From Geothrix sp. (GTDB taxonomy: Bacteria; Acidobacteriota; Holophagae; Holophagales; Holophagaceae): a stretch of DNA of 64,000 bases. The stretch is taken from the NCBI RefSeq assembly GCF_020622065.1, contig NZ_JAHRYQ010000002.1, positions 493,905 through 557,904 on the forward strand, in the 5' to 3' direction. Under the pieces are notes generated by a model that was not told the origin of the DNA, made no database searches, and saw only the letters and a list, made by a program, of their open reading frames with translations. Positions within the stretch are counted from its first letter, which is position 1; every line of letters begins with the position of its first letter. Of the stretch, positions 55,998 to 63,837 are shown in pieces. Made by a program: the position numbers and the translations under genes.

Positions 55998-56054
55998 GCC
56001 GGGCCTGAGCCGGGGCCTGAGCTGGGCCTGGGCCGGGGCCGAGTCAGGCCCGGG
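55991..56054. repeat. Short G+C-rich tandem repeat after the TrhA gene
   Basis: About five imperfect copies of a 10-12-base unit of the form GGGCCTGAGCC run from the stop codon of the TrhA gene to the end of the convergent methyltransferase gene. Some copies add further stop codons. It can fold into G+C-rich hairpins and may act as a terminator-like barrier between the two genes. Confidence 0.6.
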
Positions 56055-56819
56055 TCAAAGGTGGGCCAGCAGCACCAGGTCCGGCGAGGCCGGGCTCCAG
56101 GGCTCTCCCGTCATGGTGCCCAGGACTTCCCGCACCTCGAATCCCGACTCGCGCAGCAGGGCCTCCACTTCGGCGCGGCGCCAGCCGCGCAGCTGGATCT
56201 CCTCGGCGGACACCAGCTCCAGGGGCGATTCCGTGCCCGGCCGCCAGCGCAGGGTCGCGGGGGTGAAGGTGATCCGCCCGTCGGGCCGGGGCGTCATCAG
56301 GCGCAGGAAGACCGTCTCGGCACCCGCCTCGCCGGGCCGCACCATCACGGGAAAGGTGCGCTCGCCGCGATCCAGGATGCGGTCGTAGTTCAGGATCTGG
56401 AGGAGGAAGCGGCCGCCCGGGAGGAGGCGGCTGGCGAGGCCGGAGAAGCAGCGGCGCAGATCGTCGGCGTCCGTGAGGTGCGGCAGGGTGTTGCCCACGC
56501 AGAGCGCGGCGCCGAAGCCGGGTTCCACCAGGCCCGACAGCGCCGTGAGGCTGCCCTGCACATAGCGGCCCTCGGGATCGGCCAACCGCGCGGCTTCCAC
56601 CTGGGAGGGGGAGGCGTCCACGCCCGTGGGCTCGAACCCGAGGGAAGCCAGGAAGCGGGCGTGCTCGCCGGTCCCGCAGCCCAGATCCAGCACCCGCCGC
56701 GAGGGCGCCGCTTCCAGCACCCGCCGGAAGAGCGGCTCCTCGCGCTTCAGGCGCTCGGGCCAGGCGATGAGGCCGCGGTACGAGAGGTGCCCATAGGCAT
56801 CGCGGGAACCGGAGTCCAT
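56055..56819 (-). CDS. Class I SAM-dependent methyltransferase
   Basis: 254 residues. The SAM motif I is VLDLGCGTGEHARFLA, with motif II GVDASPSQVEAA and motif III-like CVGNTLPHL. The C-terminal half (LQILNYDRIL..., VSAEEIQLRGW) matches small-molecule methyltransferases of the UbiE/glycine-sarcosine type. The substrate cannot be told. It is the last gene of a minus-strand group with the 190-residue membrane protein (10-base gap) and trmO. Confidence 0.85.
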   Translation of the reverse strand: MDSGSRDAYGHLSYRGLIAWPERLKREEPLFRRVLEAAPSRRVLDLGCGTGEHARFLASLGFEPTGVDASPSQVEAARLADPEGRYVQGSLTALSGLVEPGFGAALCVGNTLPHLTDADDLRRCFSGLASRLLPGGRFLLQILNYDRILDRGERTFPVMVRPGEAGAETVFLRLMTPRPDGRITFTPATLRWRPGTESPLELVSAEEIQLRGWRRAEVEALLRESGFEVREVLGTMTGEPWSPASPDLVLLAHL

Positions 56820-56829
56820 GGGCCCGGAC

Positions 56830-57402
56830 TCAGCGCGGCCAGAGCCAGCCGAAGGCCCCGGCGCTCACCAGGCCGTAGATCAGGCCATCGACCAGATCCT
56901 TCACCACGCTGCGCCAGGGCTTGCCCATCCAGATGCCCATCTGCACGCTGCCGCCGGCGTAGGTGAGGAAGGAGACGGCCCCCACGACGCGGAACACCTG
57001 CAGGTAGTGGGTGCCCGGCGCCAGCGTGCGGGAGGCCACATAGGCGGCCATGAAGGCCACGGCGAGGGCATAGACGAACCAGAGGCCGAGGGCCTTGCCC
57101 ATGGCCGGCAGGCCGTTGGGACTCAGGACCAGGAAGCCCACCGGGCCCTCCTGGTACTTCTGCTGGATCTCCGGCTTCTCCATGTCCTTCATGCCGGGGC
57201 AGTGGGGAATCACATACTGGCCGGGAGCCGGCGAGCTCTTGCGAATCGCGGCGCGGACCTCGTCCTCGTTTTCCAGGGCGCGGTAGTCCGAGTTGTGCCA
57301 CTTCAACACCATGTGGACGAGGCTGCTGGCCACGAAGACGAAGACGGCGGCGAGGAGGATCGGCAGCCAGAGCTGCGTGAGCGAGACCGAAACCGGGACC
57401 AT
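56830..57402 (-). CDS. Integral membrane protein, hypothetical (190 aa)
   Basis: An N-terminal helix (about residues 9-31), a soluble middle (about 35-105) with HCPGMKDMEKPEIQQKYQEGP, and three more helices (about 108-185). The single HCPGMKD segment is distinctive but I do not recognise a family. The gene lies between trmO and the methyltransferase gene on the same strand and probably shares their transcript. Predicted inner-membrane location. Confidence 0.7.
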   Translation of the reverse strand: MVPVSVSLTQLWLPILLAAVFVFVASSLVHMVLKWHNSDYRALENEDEVRAAIRKSSPAPGQYVIPHCPGMKDMEKPEIQQKYQEGPVGFLVLSPNGLPAMGKALGLWFVYALAVAFMAAYVASRTLAPGTHYLQVFRVVGAVSFLTYAGGSVQMGIWMGKPWRSVVKDLVDGLIYGLVSAGAFGWLWPR

Positions 57403-57467
57403 GGAAGGCTCCTATGGGGTGATGGCGCGTGGAAGCTTCCGTAGGGTGGACTGGCACCCCCACCCCG

Positions 57468-57992
57468 TCAAGCGCGCCGCGGCCGCTTCGGACCCGGCGC
57501 CGAGTGCTGGCCCGTGGCCTCATCCACCGCATCGATCCAGCCGGCACGGGCCCCGGGGAAGGCGTCGGCGTAGGGCACATAGGGCTTCAGGTCCAGCACC
57601 GGCGTGCCGTCCAGCAGGTCCACGCCCCGCAGGCGGAGGGTGCGTCCTTCGATGCCCACGAGCTCCACGCAGGAGAGGCCGATGGGGTTGGGCCGGTGGG
57701 GCGATCGCGTGGCCAGCACGCCGCGCTTCGCCTTCGGCCCCCGGGGGGGCTGCACCAGCGGTGCCCAGCCCTCGCTCAGATGAAAGGCGAAGATGAGCCA
57801 GATGCGCTCGAAGCCCTCCAGATCGCGCAGCACGGTCTCGGGCAGCGCCGGGTCCAGCTCCAGCGTGGCCTCCGCGGGAGCACCCGTTTCCGTGCCCGCC
57901 ACGACCGTGGGCTGATGCGGGGCATCGATGCGCTTCGCGTAGGGCGAGCGCACGAACCCGAGGGGACGGTAGGTGAAGGCGGGGACATCCAT
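57468..57992 (-). CDS. trmO: tRNA (t6A37) N6-methyltransferase TrmO (TsaA/YaeB family)
   Basis: 174 residues, the single beta-barrel domain form. Diagnostic segments are the N-terminal PLGFVRSPY and the SAM-binding motif GVLATRSPHRPNPIGLSCVELV, with LDGTPVLDLKPYVPYAD. TrmO methylates N6 of t6A37 in tRNA-Thr. Some archaeal and bacterial homologues lack the extra C-terminal domain of E. coli TrmO, as here. The C-terminus is short and basic. Confidence 0.92.
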   Translation of the reverse strand: MDVPAFTYRPLGFVRSPYAKRIDAPHQPTVVAGTETGAPAEATLELDPALPETVLRDLEGFERIWLIFAFHLSEGWAPLVQPPRGPKAKRGVLATRSPHRPNPIGLSCVELVGIEGRTLRLRGVDLLDGTPVLDLKPYVPYADAFPGARAGWIDAVDEATGQHSAPGPKRPRRA

Positions 57993-58043
57993 CCCTGCAG
58001 AGTAGCCCCGCCCGCGCAGGTGGACGAGGCCTGCGCGGCCGGA

Positions 58044-59210
58044 TCAGGGCAGCGTGTAGGCCATCAGGACGGTGTCCTTGATGGACCAGATGGAGCCGTT
58101 CAGGTAGAGGATGTTGGCCCCTCCGTCGGTCTTGCAGTAGGAGGCCAGGATCGCCCCGGACCCGGGATCGTTCTTCTGGAAGTTCGGATTGTTGAAGACC
58201 CACAGGGCCCCGCCGCCGTAATCCAGGCGCGTGGCCTGGCCGGTCGTGGTGACCAGGGCCGGAGACAGGGGGATCTTCGAGCTGGTGGCCGGATTGAACT
58301 TGACGATGAGGTGGGGCGGCACGGTCGTCTGCTGCTCGCGATCCATGGCGACATAGAGGTTCGTGCCATCACTGGCCAGGCCCTGCAGGATGGTCACTTC
58401 GCCGGTGAGGCCGGCGGAGACCGGGATCGGATTTTCGGCCAGGCCCGTGGCCAGGTTGATGCGGAAGACCGCCTGGGGGAAGGTCCCACCCGGGCCGATG
58501 TAGGTGCCGGTGGCCCAGAGCGCGCCGCTGTGCCAGGTGATGTCGGCCACGAACTGGATGCCGTTGGGGGTGCTGGTGGGCGACATGGGCACCAGCGGGA
58601 CATTCGTGGTGCTGAGGATCTGGCCGCTGACGGGATCGATCTTGAAGACGGTGCCGACGGTGGCGGTGAAGTCCGCCTGGGTCCACAGGTAGATGGAGGT
58701 CCCATCCGTGGCCAGGGCCTTGAATCCGACCCCGCCGACCACGGCCCCCAGGTTGAGCTGCTTGGCCAGGGTGATGGCGTTGCAGTCGCTGGTGATGAAG
58801 CTCCAGCTGAAGGGGCTGGCCAGGGCGTTCCCGGCGAGATCCCGGACGCTGGTCGACAGCGTGGCCGTGTAGGTCAGGCTGTTGCCGAGCCTGGCGGAGG
58901 GCGTGAAGGTGGCGTTGCCGCCGGTGAAGGCGACCGTCCCGGCGACAGGCGCCGAGCCCTGGGCGAGGGTGAAGGCCGAGGCTGGCGTGGAGGCATCCAG
59001 CGCTTCGCTGAAGGTGGCGGTGATGACCGCGTTGACCGGAACCCCCGTCCCGAAGTTGGAGGGGTTGGTGGAGACGACCACAGGCCTGGTGGTGTCGCCG
59101 GGCGTGGCGCCCGCCCCTCCGGAGGTGGACCCGCCACCTCCACCGCCCCCGCAAGACTGCAGCAGGAGCCCTGCGACCAGGGGAAGGATGGAAGTCCACT
59201 TGAGGGTCAT
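58044..59210 (-). CDS. Lipoprotein with bacterial Ig-like domain and propeller-like region
   Basis: 388 residues. The leader ends in a lipobox LLLQSC, followed by seven glycines and a flexible Gly/Ser/Ala stretch. Residues about 42-142 are an Ig-like (Big_5/SbsA type) domain: VVSTNPSNFGTGVPVNAVITATFSEALDASTP and FTGGNATFTPSARL are typical. The remaining ~245 residues have repeated strands with GTxxY/LW motifs, like a beta-propeller (DGTSIYLWTQ, DGTNLYVAMD). Likely a surface-attached binding protein. Its promoter region contains an A+T-rich TATATATT stretch (59246-59253). Confidence 0.82.
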   Translation of the reverse strand: MTLKWTSILPLVAGLLLQSCGGGGGGGSTSGGAGATPGDTTRPVVVSTNPSNFGTGVPVNAVITATFSEALDASTPASAFTLAQGSAPVAGTVAFTGGNATFTPSARLGNSLTYTATLSTSVRDLAGNALASPFSWSFITSDCNAITLAKQLNLGAVVGGVGFKALATDGTSIYLWTQADFTATVGTVFKIDPVSGQILSTTNVPLVPMSPTSTPNGIQFVADITWHSGALWATGTYIGPGGTFPQAVFRINLATGLAENPIPVSAGLTGEVTILQGLASDGTNLYVAMDREQQTTVPPHLIVKFNPATSSKIPLSPALVTTTGQATRLDYGGGALWVFNNPNFQKNDPGSGAILASYCKTDGGANILYLNGSIWSIKDTVLMAYTLP

Positions 59211-59282
59211 GGTCCACCTGTCTTTTTTTGATGATGCTTAGGTAAAATATATAGCACTTGGCCGATGGTGGCGTTTTTTTTG

Positions 59283-59305
59283 GGCCGGCCTGATGTCGGC
59301 CGGCC
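59283..59305. repeat. Paired GGCCGGCC palindromes
   Basis: GGCCGGCC occurs at 59283-59290 and again at 59298-59305, seven bases apart, so the two can form an 8-bp stem. A run of T precedes it on the plus strand, so it is not a standard terminator. It lies in the divergent gap between the Ig-like lipoprotein gene and rsmH. Confidence 0.5.
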
Positions 59306-59352
59306 TTGATCGCGTTTTGGCCCGGGACGCCGCGCACGGCTACCATGCGTCC

Positions 59353-60387
59353 ATGAGCCCTGACGACCTTCCGCGCCCGCGCCGGCCCCGCTACAAGGGC
59401 ACCCACCCGCGGCGCTTCGAGGAGAAATACAAGGAACTGGCGCCGGATCAGCATGCGGGCGAGCTGGAGAAGGTGAAGGCCCGGGGCCACACGCCGGCCG
59501 GGACGCATCGCTCGATCATGGTCGCGGAGATCCTGGCGGCGCTGGAGCCGAGGCCCGGCGAGGTGGCCCTGGATGCCACCCTGGGCTATGGGGGGCATGC
59601 GCGGGAGATCCTGCCGCTGCTGCTGCCGGGGGGCCACCTCTTCGGCGTGGATGTGGATCCCCTGGAACTGCCGCGCACCGAAGCCCGACTGCGGGAGTTG
59701 GGCTTCGGGGAGGAAGCGTTCACGACGCGTCGCATGAACTTCGCCGGGCTGCCGCGCCTGAAGGCCGAAGCCGGTGGTTTCGATCTGGTACTGGCGGACC
59801 TCGGCGTGTCCTCCATGCAGATCGACAACCCCGCCCGGGGGTTCACCTGGAAGGTGGAAGGCCCGCTGGACCTGCGGCTCAACCCCCAGCGCGGCAAGTC
59901 CGCCGCCGACCTGCTGGCCACCCTGGACGAGCAGACCCTGGCCGACCTGCTGGTGGAGAACGCAGATGAACCCCATGCAGAAACCATCGCCCGGGCCATC
60001 CATGGCCAGAACATCCGCACCACCCGCGACCTGGCGGAACGGGTGCGCGAGGCCCTGCGCCCGGAGCGCCTGGAAGAAGCGGACACCAAGAAGGCCCTCC
60101 AGCGGACCTTCCAGGCCCTGCGCATCGCCGTGAACGACGAGTTCACGGTGCTGGACCAGTTCCTGTCCCTGCTGCCCGGCTGCATGAACCCCGGGGGCCG
60201 GGTGGCCATCCTCACCTTCCACTCCGGCGAGGACCGGCGGGTGAAGAAGGCCTTCCTGCAGGGGTTCCGGGAGGGGATCTACGCTGAGATCGCCCCGGAG
60301 CCCCTCCGGGCTTCCCCGGAGGAACGGCGCGCCAATCCCCGGTCCACCAGCGCCAAGCTGCGCTGGGCGAGGCTTCCAGGAATGTAG
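59353..60387 (+). CDS. rsmH: RsmH-family 16S rRNA (C1402) methyltransferase, divergent
   Basis: 344 residues from ATG 59353. MraW/RsmH features are DATLGYGGHAREIL (SAM loop, usually DGTLGRGGH), DVDPLEL, LADLGVSSMQIDNPARGFTW, LRIAVNDEF and the C-terminal FHSGEDRRVKKAF. The N-terminus is about 50 residues longer and basic (RPRRPRYKGTHPRRFEEKYKEL) compared with classical RsmH, and the catalytic-site HxPVL motif reads HTPAGTH. RsmH N4-methylates C1402 of 16S rRNA. Here it is not next to mraZ or fts genes. Real family membership is clear; whether this is the cell's only RsmH is unknown. Confidence 0.85.
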   Translation: MSPDDLPRPRRPRYKGTHPRRFEEKYKELAPDQHAGELEKVKARGHTPAGTHRSIMVAEILAALEPRPGEVALDATLGYGGHAREILPLLLPGGHLFGVDVDPLELPRTEARLRELGFGEEAFTTRRMNFAGLPRLKAEAGGFDLVLADLGVSSMQIDNPARGFTWKVEGPLDLRLNPQRGKSAADLLATLDEQTLADLLVENADEPHAETIARAIHGQNIRTTRDLAERVREALRPERLEEADTKKALQRTFQALRIAVNDEFTVLDQFLSLLPGCMNPGGRVAILTFHSGEDRRVKKAFLQGFREGIYAEIAPEPLRASPEERRANPRSTSAKLRWARLPGM

Positions 60388-60411
60388 TCGCTTGCGATAG
60401 GGTGGTCGCAT

Positions 60412-61293
60412 ATGTCCCCCGCCCCGTCCCTCCGATCCCGCGCAGCCCTGCTGTGGCTCCTCGCCGTGCTGCTCATGGCCGCCACGGTGATCTACCAGCG
60501 GCGCACGGGGCCGACGCATCCCCTGCGAGGCACCGTGACCGTCGGCGGGAAGGCCGTCGCCTACAGGTTCATCCGCAGCGAAGAAACCGTGCGCGAGGCC
60601 CGCGTGGCCCTGCCCGATCCCGGCGTGCCCGCCACCCTGGTGTGGCGGCGGTTCCCCGTGCAGGAGGCCTGGACCCGGCAGGCGATGGTTCGGGAGGAGA
60701 AGGACGGCCGCGCCGAGCTCGCGGGCTACCTGCCGAAGCAACTGGCTGCGGGCAAGCTGGAATACAGCGTGGAGGTCGGCGAGCCTGGGGCGATCCAGCG
60801 CATCCCGGCCACCGATCCCATCGTGCTGCGCTACAAAGGCCCCGTCCCGGCGCCCCTGCTCCTCGCCCACCTCTCCATGATGTTCGTCGCCGTGCTGGTG
60901 GGCCTGCGGGCCGGGCTCGGCGCGCTGTTCGGACCCGAGGCCCCCCGCCGGCTGCTCTGGATCACGCTGGCCTGCCTCACGCTCGGAGGCCTCATCCTCG
61001 GGCCCTTCGTGCAGAAGGCCGCCTTCGGGGCCTACTGGACGGGCTTTCCCTGGGGCTACGACCTGACCGACAACAAGACCCTGCTCATGTGGCTCGCCTG
61101 GGCGGCGGCCGCCCTCGTCGCCGGGTTGCGACCCCGTCGGAGCGAGGTCTGGCCCCGCGCGGCCGTGCTGGCCGCGACCCTCGCCATGGCCGTGGTGTAT
61201 CTCATCCCCCACAGCCTGCGGGGCAGCCAGCTGGACTACGGCAAGGTGAAGGCCGGAGCCGACGCGAGCGACGCGGTGGTCACCGGGCGCTAG
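60412..61293 (+). CDS. Integral membrane protein, hypothetical (293 aa)
   Basis: One N-terminal helix (about residues 10-28), a soluble domain of about 110 residues (PLRGTVTVGGKAVAYRFIRS... LEYSVEVG) probably outside the membrane, then four helices (about 145-165, 180-200, 220-240, 245-265). The segment FGAYWTGFPWGYDLTDNKTLLMW, seen in related proteins of unknown function, lies between helices. It starts 24 bases after rsmH and ends in the first bases of the second copy of the nested repeat. Confidence 0.7.
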   Translation: MSPAPSLRSRAALLWLLAVLLMAATVIYQRRTGPTHPLRGTVTVGGKAVAYRFIRSEETVREARVALPDPGVPATLVWRRFPVQEAWTRQAMVREEKDGRAELAGYLPKQLAAGKLEYSVEVGEPGAIQRIPATDPIVLRYKGPVPAPLLLAHLSMMFVAVLVGLRAGLGALFGPEAPRRLLWITLACLTLGGLILGPFVQKAAFGAYWTGFPWGYDLTDNKTLLMWLAWAAAALVAGLRPRRSEVWPRAAVLAATLAMAVVYLIPHSLRGSQLDYGKVKAGADASDAVVTGR

Positions 61294-61315
61294 GGTCTGT
61301 TTTTAATTCCGCGAC
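61290..61315. repeat. Partial second copy of the nested palindromic element
   Basis: The bases GCTAGGGTCTGTTTT match those starting at 2374, where they also follow a stop TAG. The following bases (TAATTCCGCGACG) resemble the inner arm of the full element (CAAATGCCGCGAC), but the matching right arm is missing. It overlaps the last codons of the M28 peptidase gene on the opposite strand. Confidence 0.6.
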
Positions 61316-62841
61316 GCCGTCCCCGCCAAGCGTCCCAGCTCCAGCGCGAAGCGCACCTGCTGCATCAGGCCCTCCAGGTTCCAGGCGGGATCGTAGCGAT
61401 CGGTGGGCCGGTGGTAGTGGTTCATGAAATCCGCCGCCCGGGCCTGGGCCGCCGCCTTGTCGCCCAGGTAGTCCCAGCCGCCATCCAGCGAGAAGCCCGG
61501 CGACAGGGCCGGTACCCCCGCCTGCATGAAGGGGAAGTGGTCGGAGCGGAAGCAGAGCCCCGCCGGATCGGCCTTGGCGGGCGTGATGATCAGTCCCGTC
61601 GTCGCGGCGGCCTGGGCGCAGAGGCTGCGGAGGCCGGCCTCCTTCGATCCCAGCAGGCCGATGTCCCGCGTGGGCCCCACCACATTGAGGCTCTCCAGGT
61701 TGATGACCAGCGCCGTCTTCGCCAGCGGCCAGAGGGGCGCCGCCACATAGGCGGAAGACCCCAGCAGGCCCTGCTCCTCCCCGCAGGGGAAGAAGAACAT
61801 CACGCTTCGCTTCAGGGGCTGGTGGACCAGGGCCTTCGCCAGGGCGAGTACCGCGGCGCACCCCGTGCCGTTGTCCACGGCCCCAGCGTAGATGGCGCCG
61901 TCCACGCCCTTGCCGAAGTGATCCCAGTGGGCCGAATAGATCACCAGCTCCTTCCGCAGGTCGGGATCGGTACCGGGGAGAAGGCCCGCCACATTCCACT
62001 GCACCAGTGAACGGACCGCCGAGCGGAGGCGCCCCTTGGCCCGCACCTCCAGCGGCACCGGGCGGAAGGCCGGGGCGTCGGCTCCGGCCGCCAGCGCCCG
62101 GAAATCCTGGCCTGCCAGCGCGAAGAGCCGGATCGCGGTGGCCTCCGTGATCCAACCCTGCATCGCGCCGGATTGCCCCGAACCCGCCCGCTGGAAGCGC
62201 TCCTGGGTCCAGCCGTTCCGCACCACGGGCCAGCCGTAGCCGGCGGAGGCGGCCGTGTGCACCAGCAGGGCGCCTGCCGCCCCCCGGCGGCGGGCTTCCT
62301 CGAACTTGTAGGTCCACCGCCCGTAGAAATTCTCTGGTTCGCAGCAGAGGGGCATGGGCGGCCCCGCGTGCCGGTCGCCTACGAGCATGACGAGGATGCG
62401 GCCCCGCACATCCAGGCCCTTGTAGTCGTCCCGGCTGCCATCGGCCGCGATGCCGTGGCCCACGAACACCAGCGGCGCATCCACGGCCAGGGCGTCCTCC
62501 GCCGCGGCTGCGCCCATCACCAGATCGGTGCCCAGGGCCGGAGTCAGGGCGCCCTTGGCCCCCTCGAAGCCCAGGCTGCTGGCGGCAACATCCAGCCGGA
62601 GGCCCGAGAGGCGCACCGCCTGCCGGTAGCTGAGGCCATCTGCGGGCTGAAGGCCCAGCACCTGCAGCTGGGTCTCCAGGTAACGCACGGCCAGGTCCCC
62701 GCCCCGTTGTCCTGTGCCCCGGCCCTCCAGCACATCATCCGCCAGGAAGGCGAGGTGGGCCCGGAGGGCGGCCTCGTCCACCCCCGGCCCCTGGGCCGCC
62801 AGGGCAAGGCAGGCGAGAACGGCACAGAACAGGGATCGCAC
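61303..62841 (-). CDS. Exported M28-family zinc peptidase with PA domain
   Basis: 512 residues from GTG 62841, chosen because GGAGG lies four bases upstream and a signal peptide follows directly (VRSLFCAVLACLALAAQ); the frame is open to 62973 but that would run into tatC. A PA (protease-associated) insert covers about residues 110-250. Zinc ligands of clan MH are recognisable: YSAHWDHFG (H, D), GAVDNGTG (D), CGEEQGLLGS (EE) and RSDHFPFMQAG (H). It removes N-terminal residues from peptides in the periplasm. The C-terminal residues TASRN are encoded within the dispersed repeat. Confidence 0.9.
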   Translation of the reverse strand: MRSLFCAVLACLALAAQGPGVDEAALRAHLAFLADDVLEGRGTGQRGGDLAVRYLETQLQVLGLQPADGLSYRQAVRLSGLRLDVAASSLGFEGAKGALTPALGTDLVMGAAAAEDALAVDAPLVFVGHGIAADGSRDDYKGLDVRGRILVMLVGDRHAGPPMPLCCEPENFYGRWTYKFEEARRRGAAGALLVHTAASAGYGWPVVRNGWTQERFQRAGSGQSGAMQGWITEATAIRLFALAGQDFRALAAGADAPAFRPVPLEVRAKGRLRSAVRSLVQWNVAGLLPGTDPDLRKELVIYSAHWDHFGKGVDGAIYAGAVDNGTGCAAVLALAKALVHQPLKRSVMFFFPCGEEQGLLGSSAYVAAPLWPLAKTALVINLESLNVVGPTRDIGLLGSKEAGLRSLCAQAAATTGLIITPAKADPAGLCFRSDHFPFMQAGVPALSPGFSLDGGWDYLGDKAAAQARAADFMNHYHRPTDRYDPAWNLEGLMQQVRFALELGRLAGTASRN

Positions 62842-62872
62842 GGGGCCTCCGGAGATCCGACCATTGTGCGGC

Positions 62873-63643
62873 CTATTTGGGCCGGCGGGGTTCAGCGGCC
62901 CAGGCGACGGCGACGGAGATGAAGTAGAGGCCGAGGAGGACCACGCTGAAGAAGATGGTGGTGACGACGACATCGCCGGGGGTGAAGAAGGCGCTGAAGA
63001 TCAGGATGGCCATGGTGGCGTGGCGCCAGTACTTCAGCATCAGGCGGGCGGTCACGATGCGGAATTTCGCCAGGAAGAAGAACAGGACGGGCAGCTCGAA
63101 CATCACGCCGGTGATGAGCGTGGTGGAGATGAAGAGGTCGAGGTAGTCCGAGACATGGAGGTTGGCGCGCAGTCCCGCGGCGGCGGCCTCCTGGAAGAGG
63201 ATGTCGCCCAGGAACTTGAAGGCCTGGAAGTAGGCGAAGGCCGACCCGGCCAGGAAGCAGCCCGAGGTGACCACCACGAAGGGGATGACGAGGCGGCGCT
63301 CCTTGGGCAGCAGGCCGGGCCGGATGAAGGCCCAGAGCTGGTAGAAGAGGAGCGGCGCGGCGAGGAAGGCGGCGGCCCAGAGGGAGAGCCGCATCATGCT
63401 GAAGAAGGGCTCGGTGAGATCCGTGAAGGCGAAGGGCTGGAGCTCGGCGGCGGCCTTGCCGGTCTGGCGGGCCATGGCGTCGAGGAAGGGCTTCTGGGCC
63501 CAGGTCCAGAGCTTGAATCGGAAGGCGTAGGTCGCCGCGAAACACACGGCCACGATGAGGAGCGAGCGCACGATGCGCACCCGCAGCTCCTGCAGGTGCT
63601 CCCAGAAGCTCATCTTGTCGGGCGGCGCGGCCGGCGTGGGCAT
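62873..63643 (-). CDS. tatC: Sec-independent protein translocase subunit TatC
   Basis: 256 residues with six membrane helices. The cytoplasmic N-terminus carries the signal-recognition motif MSFWEHLQELRVRIVRSL with its conserved Glu, and the first periplasmic loop contains the FxFTDLTEPFFSMMRLSL block (usually P-x-E-x-F). Later YQLWAFIRPGLLPKERR and GVMFELPVLFFFLAKF are diagnostic. TatC recognises twin-arginine signals and forms the Tat export channel with TatA/TatB, which are not adjacent. It precedes the M28 peptidase gene by 31 bases on the same strand. Confidence 0.94.
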   Translation of the reverse strand: MPTPAAPPDKMSFWEHLQELRVRIVRSLLIVAVCFAATYAFRFKLWTWAQKPFLDAMARQTGKAAAELQPFAFTDLTEPFFSMMRLSLWAAAFLAAPLLFYQLWAFIRPGLLPKERRLVIPFVVVTSGCFLAGSAFAYFQAFKFLGDILFQEAAAAGLRANLHVSDYLDLFISTTLITGVMFELPVLFFFLAKFRIVTARLMLKYWRHATMAILIFSAFFTPGDVVVTTIFFSVVLLGLYFISVAVAWAAEPRRPK

Positions 63644-63837
63644 GGTGTCCGATCAGAAAAGCGCCCAACCCCGAGGGAGGCCGGGCGGTGGCGGTTCAGG
63701 CTGGGGCGGGAGGGTCCATCCGCGGAGGAAGATCGGCCGGATCAGCGTCCCTTCAGGGCCGGGTCACGGAAGGCGATGGCCACCTGGGTCGCCGGGCGAG
63801 GATGGGGTGCATGCCCCACCCTCGCCCGAGCCCTGGA
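63644..63837. other. Intergenic region between cytochrome fragment and tatC
   Basis: No convincing gene. It holds a 14-bp hairpin, GGGCGAGG(A)TGGGG paired with CCCCACCCTCGCCC (63794-63827, one mismatch, TGCATG loop), ten bases after the cytochrome stop. No T run follows in the minus direction, so it may be a Rho-dependent or structural 3' end for the cytochrome transcript. Confidence 0.5.

Noticed and set aside
57429..59231. Plus-strand open frame of 600 codons opposite trmO and the Ig-like lipoprotein
   Set aside because: Spans two well-supported minus-strand genes and their gap, with low-complexity Gly/Asp/Val composition.
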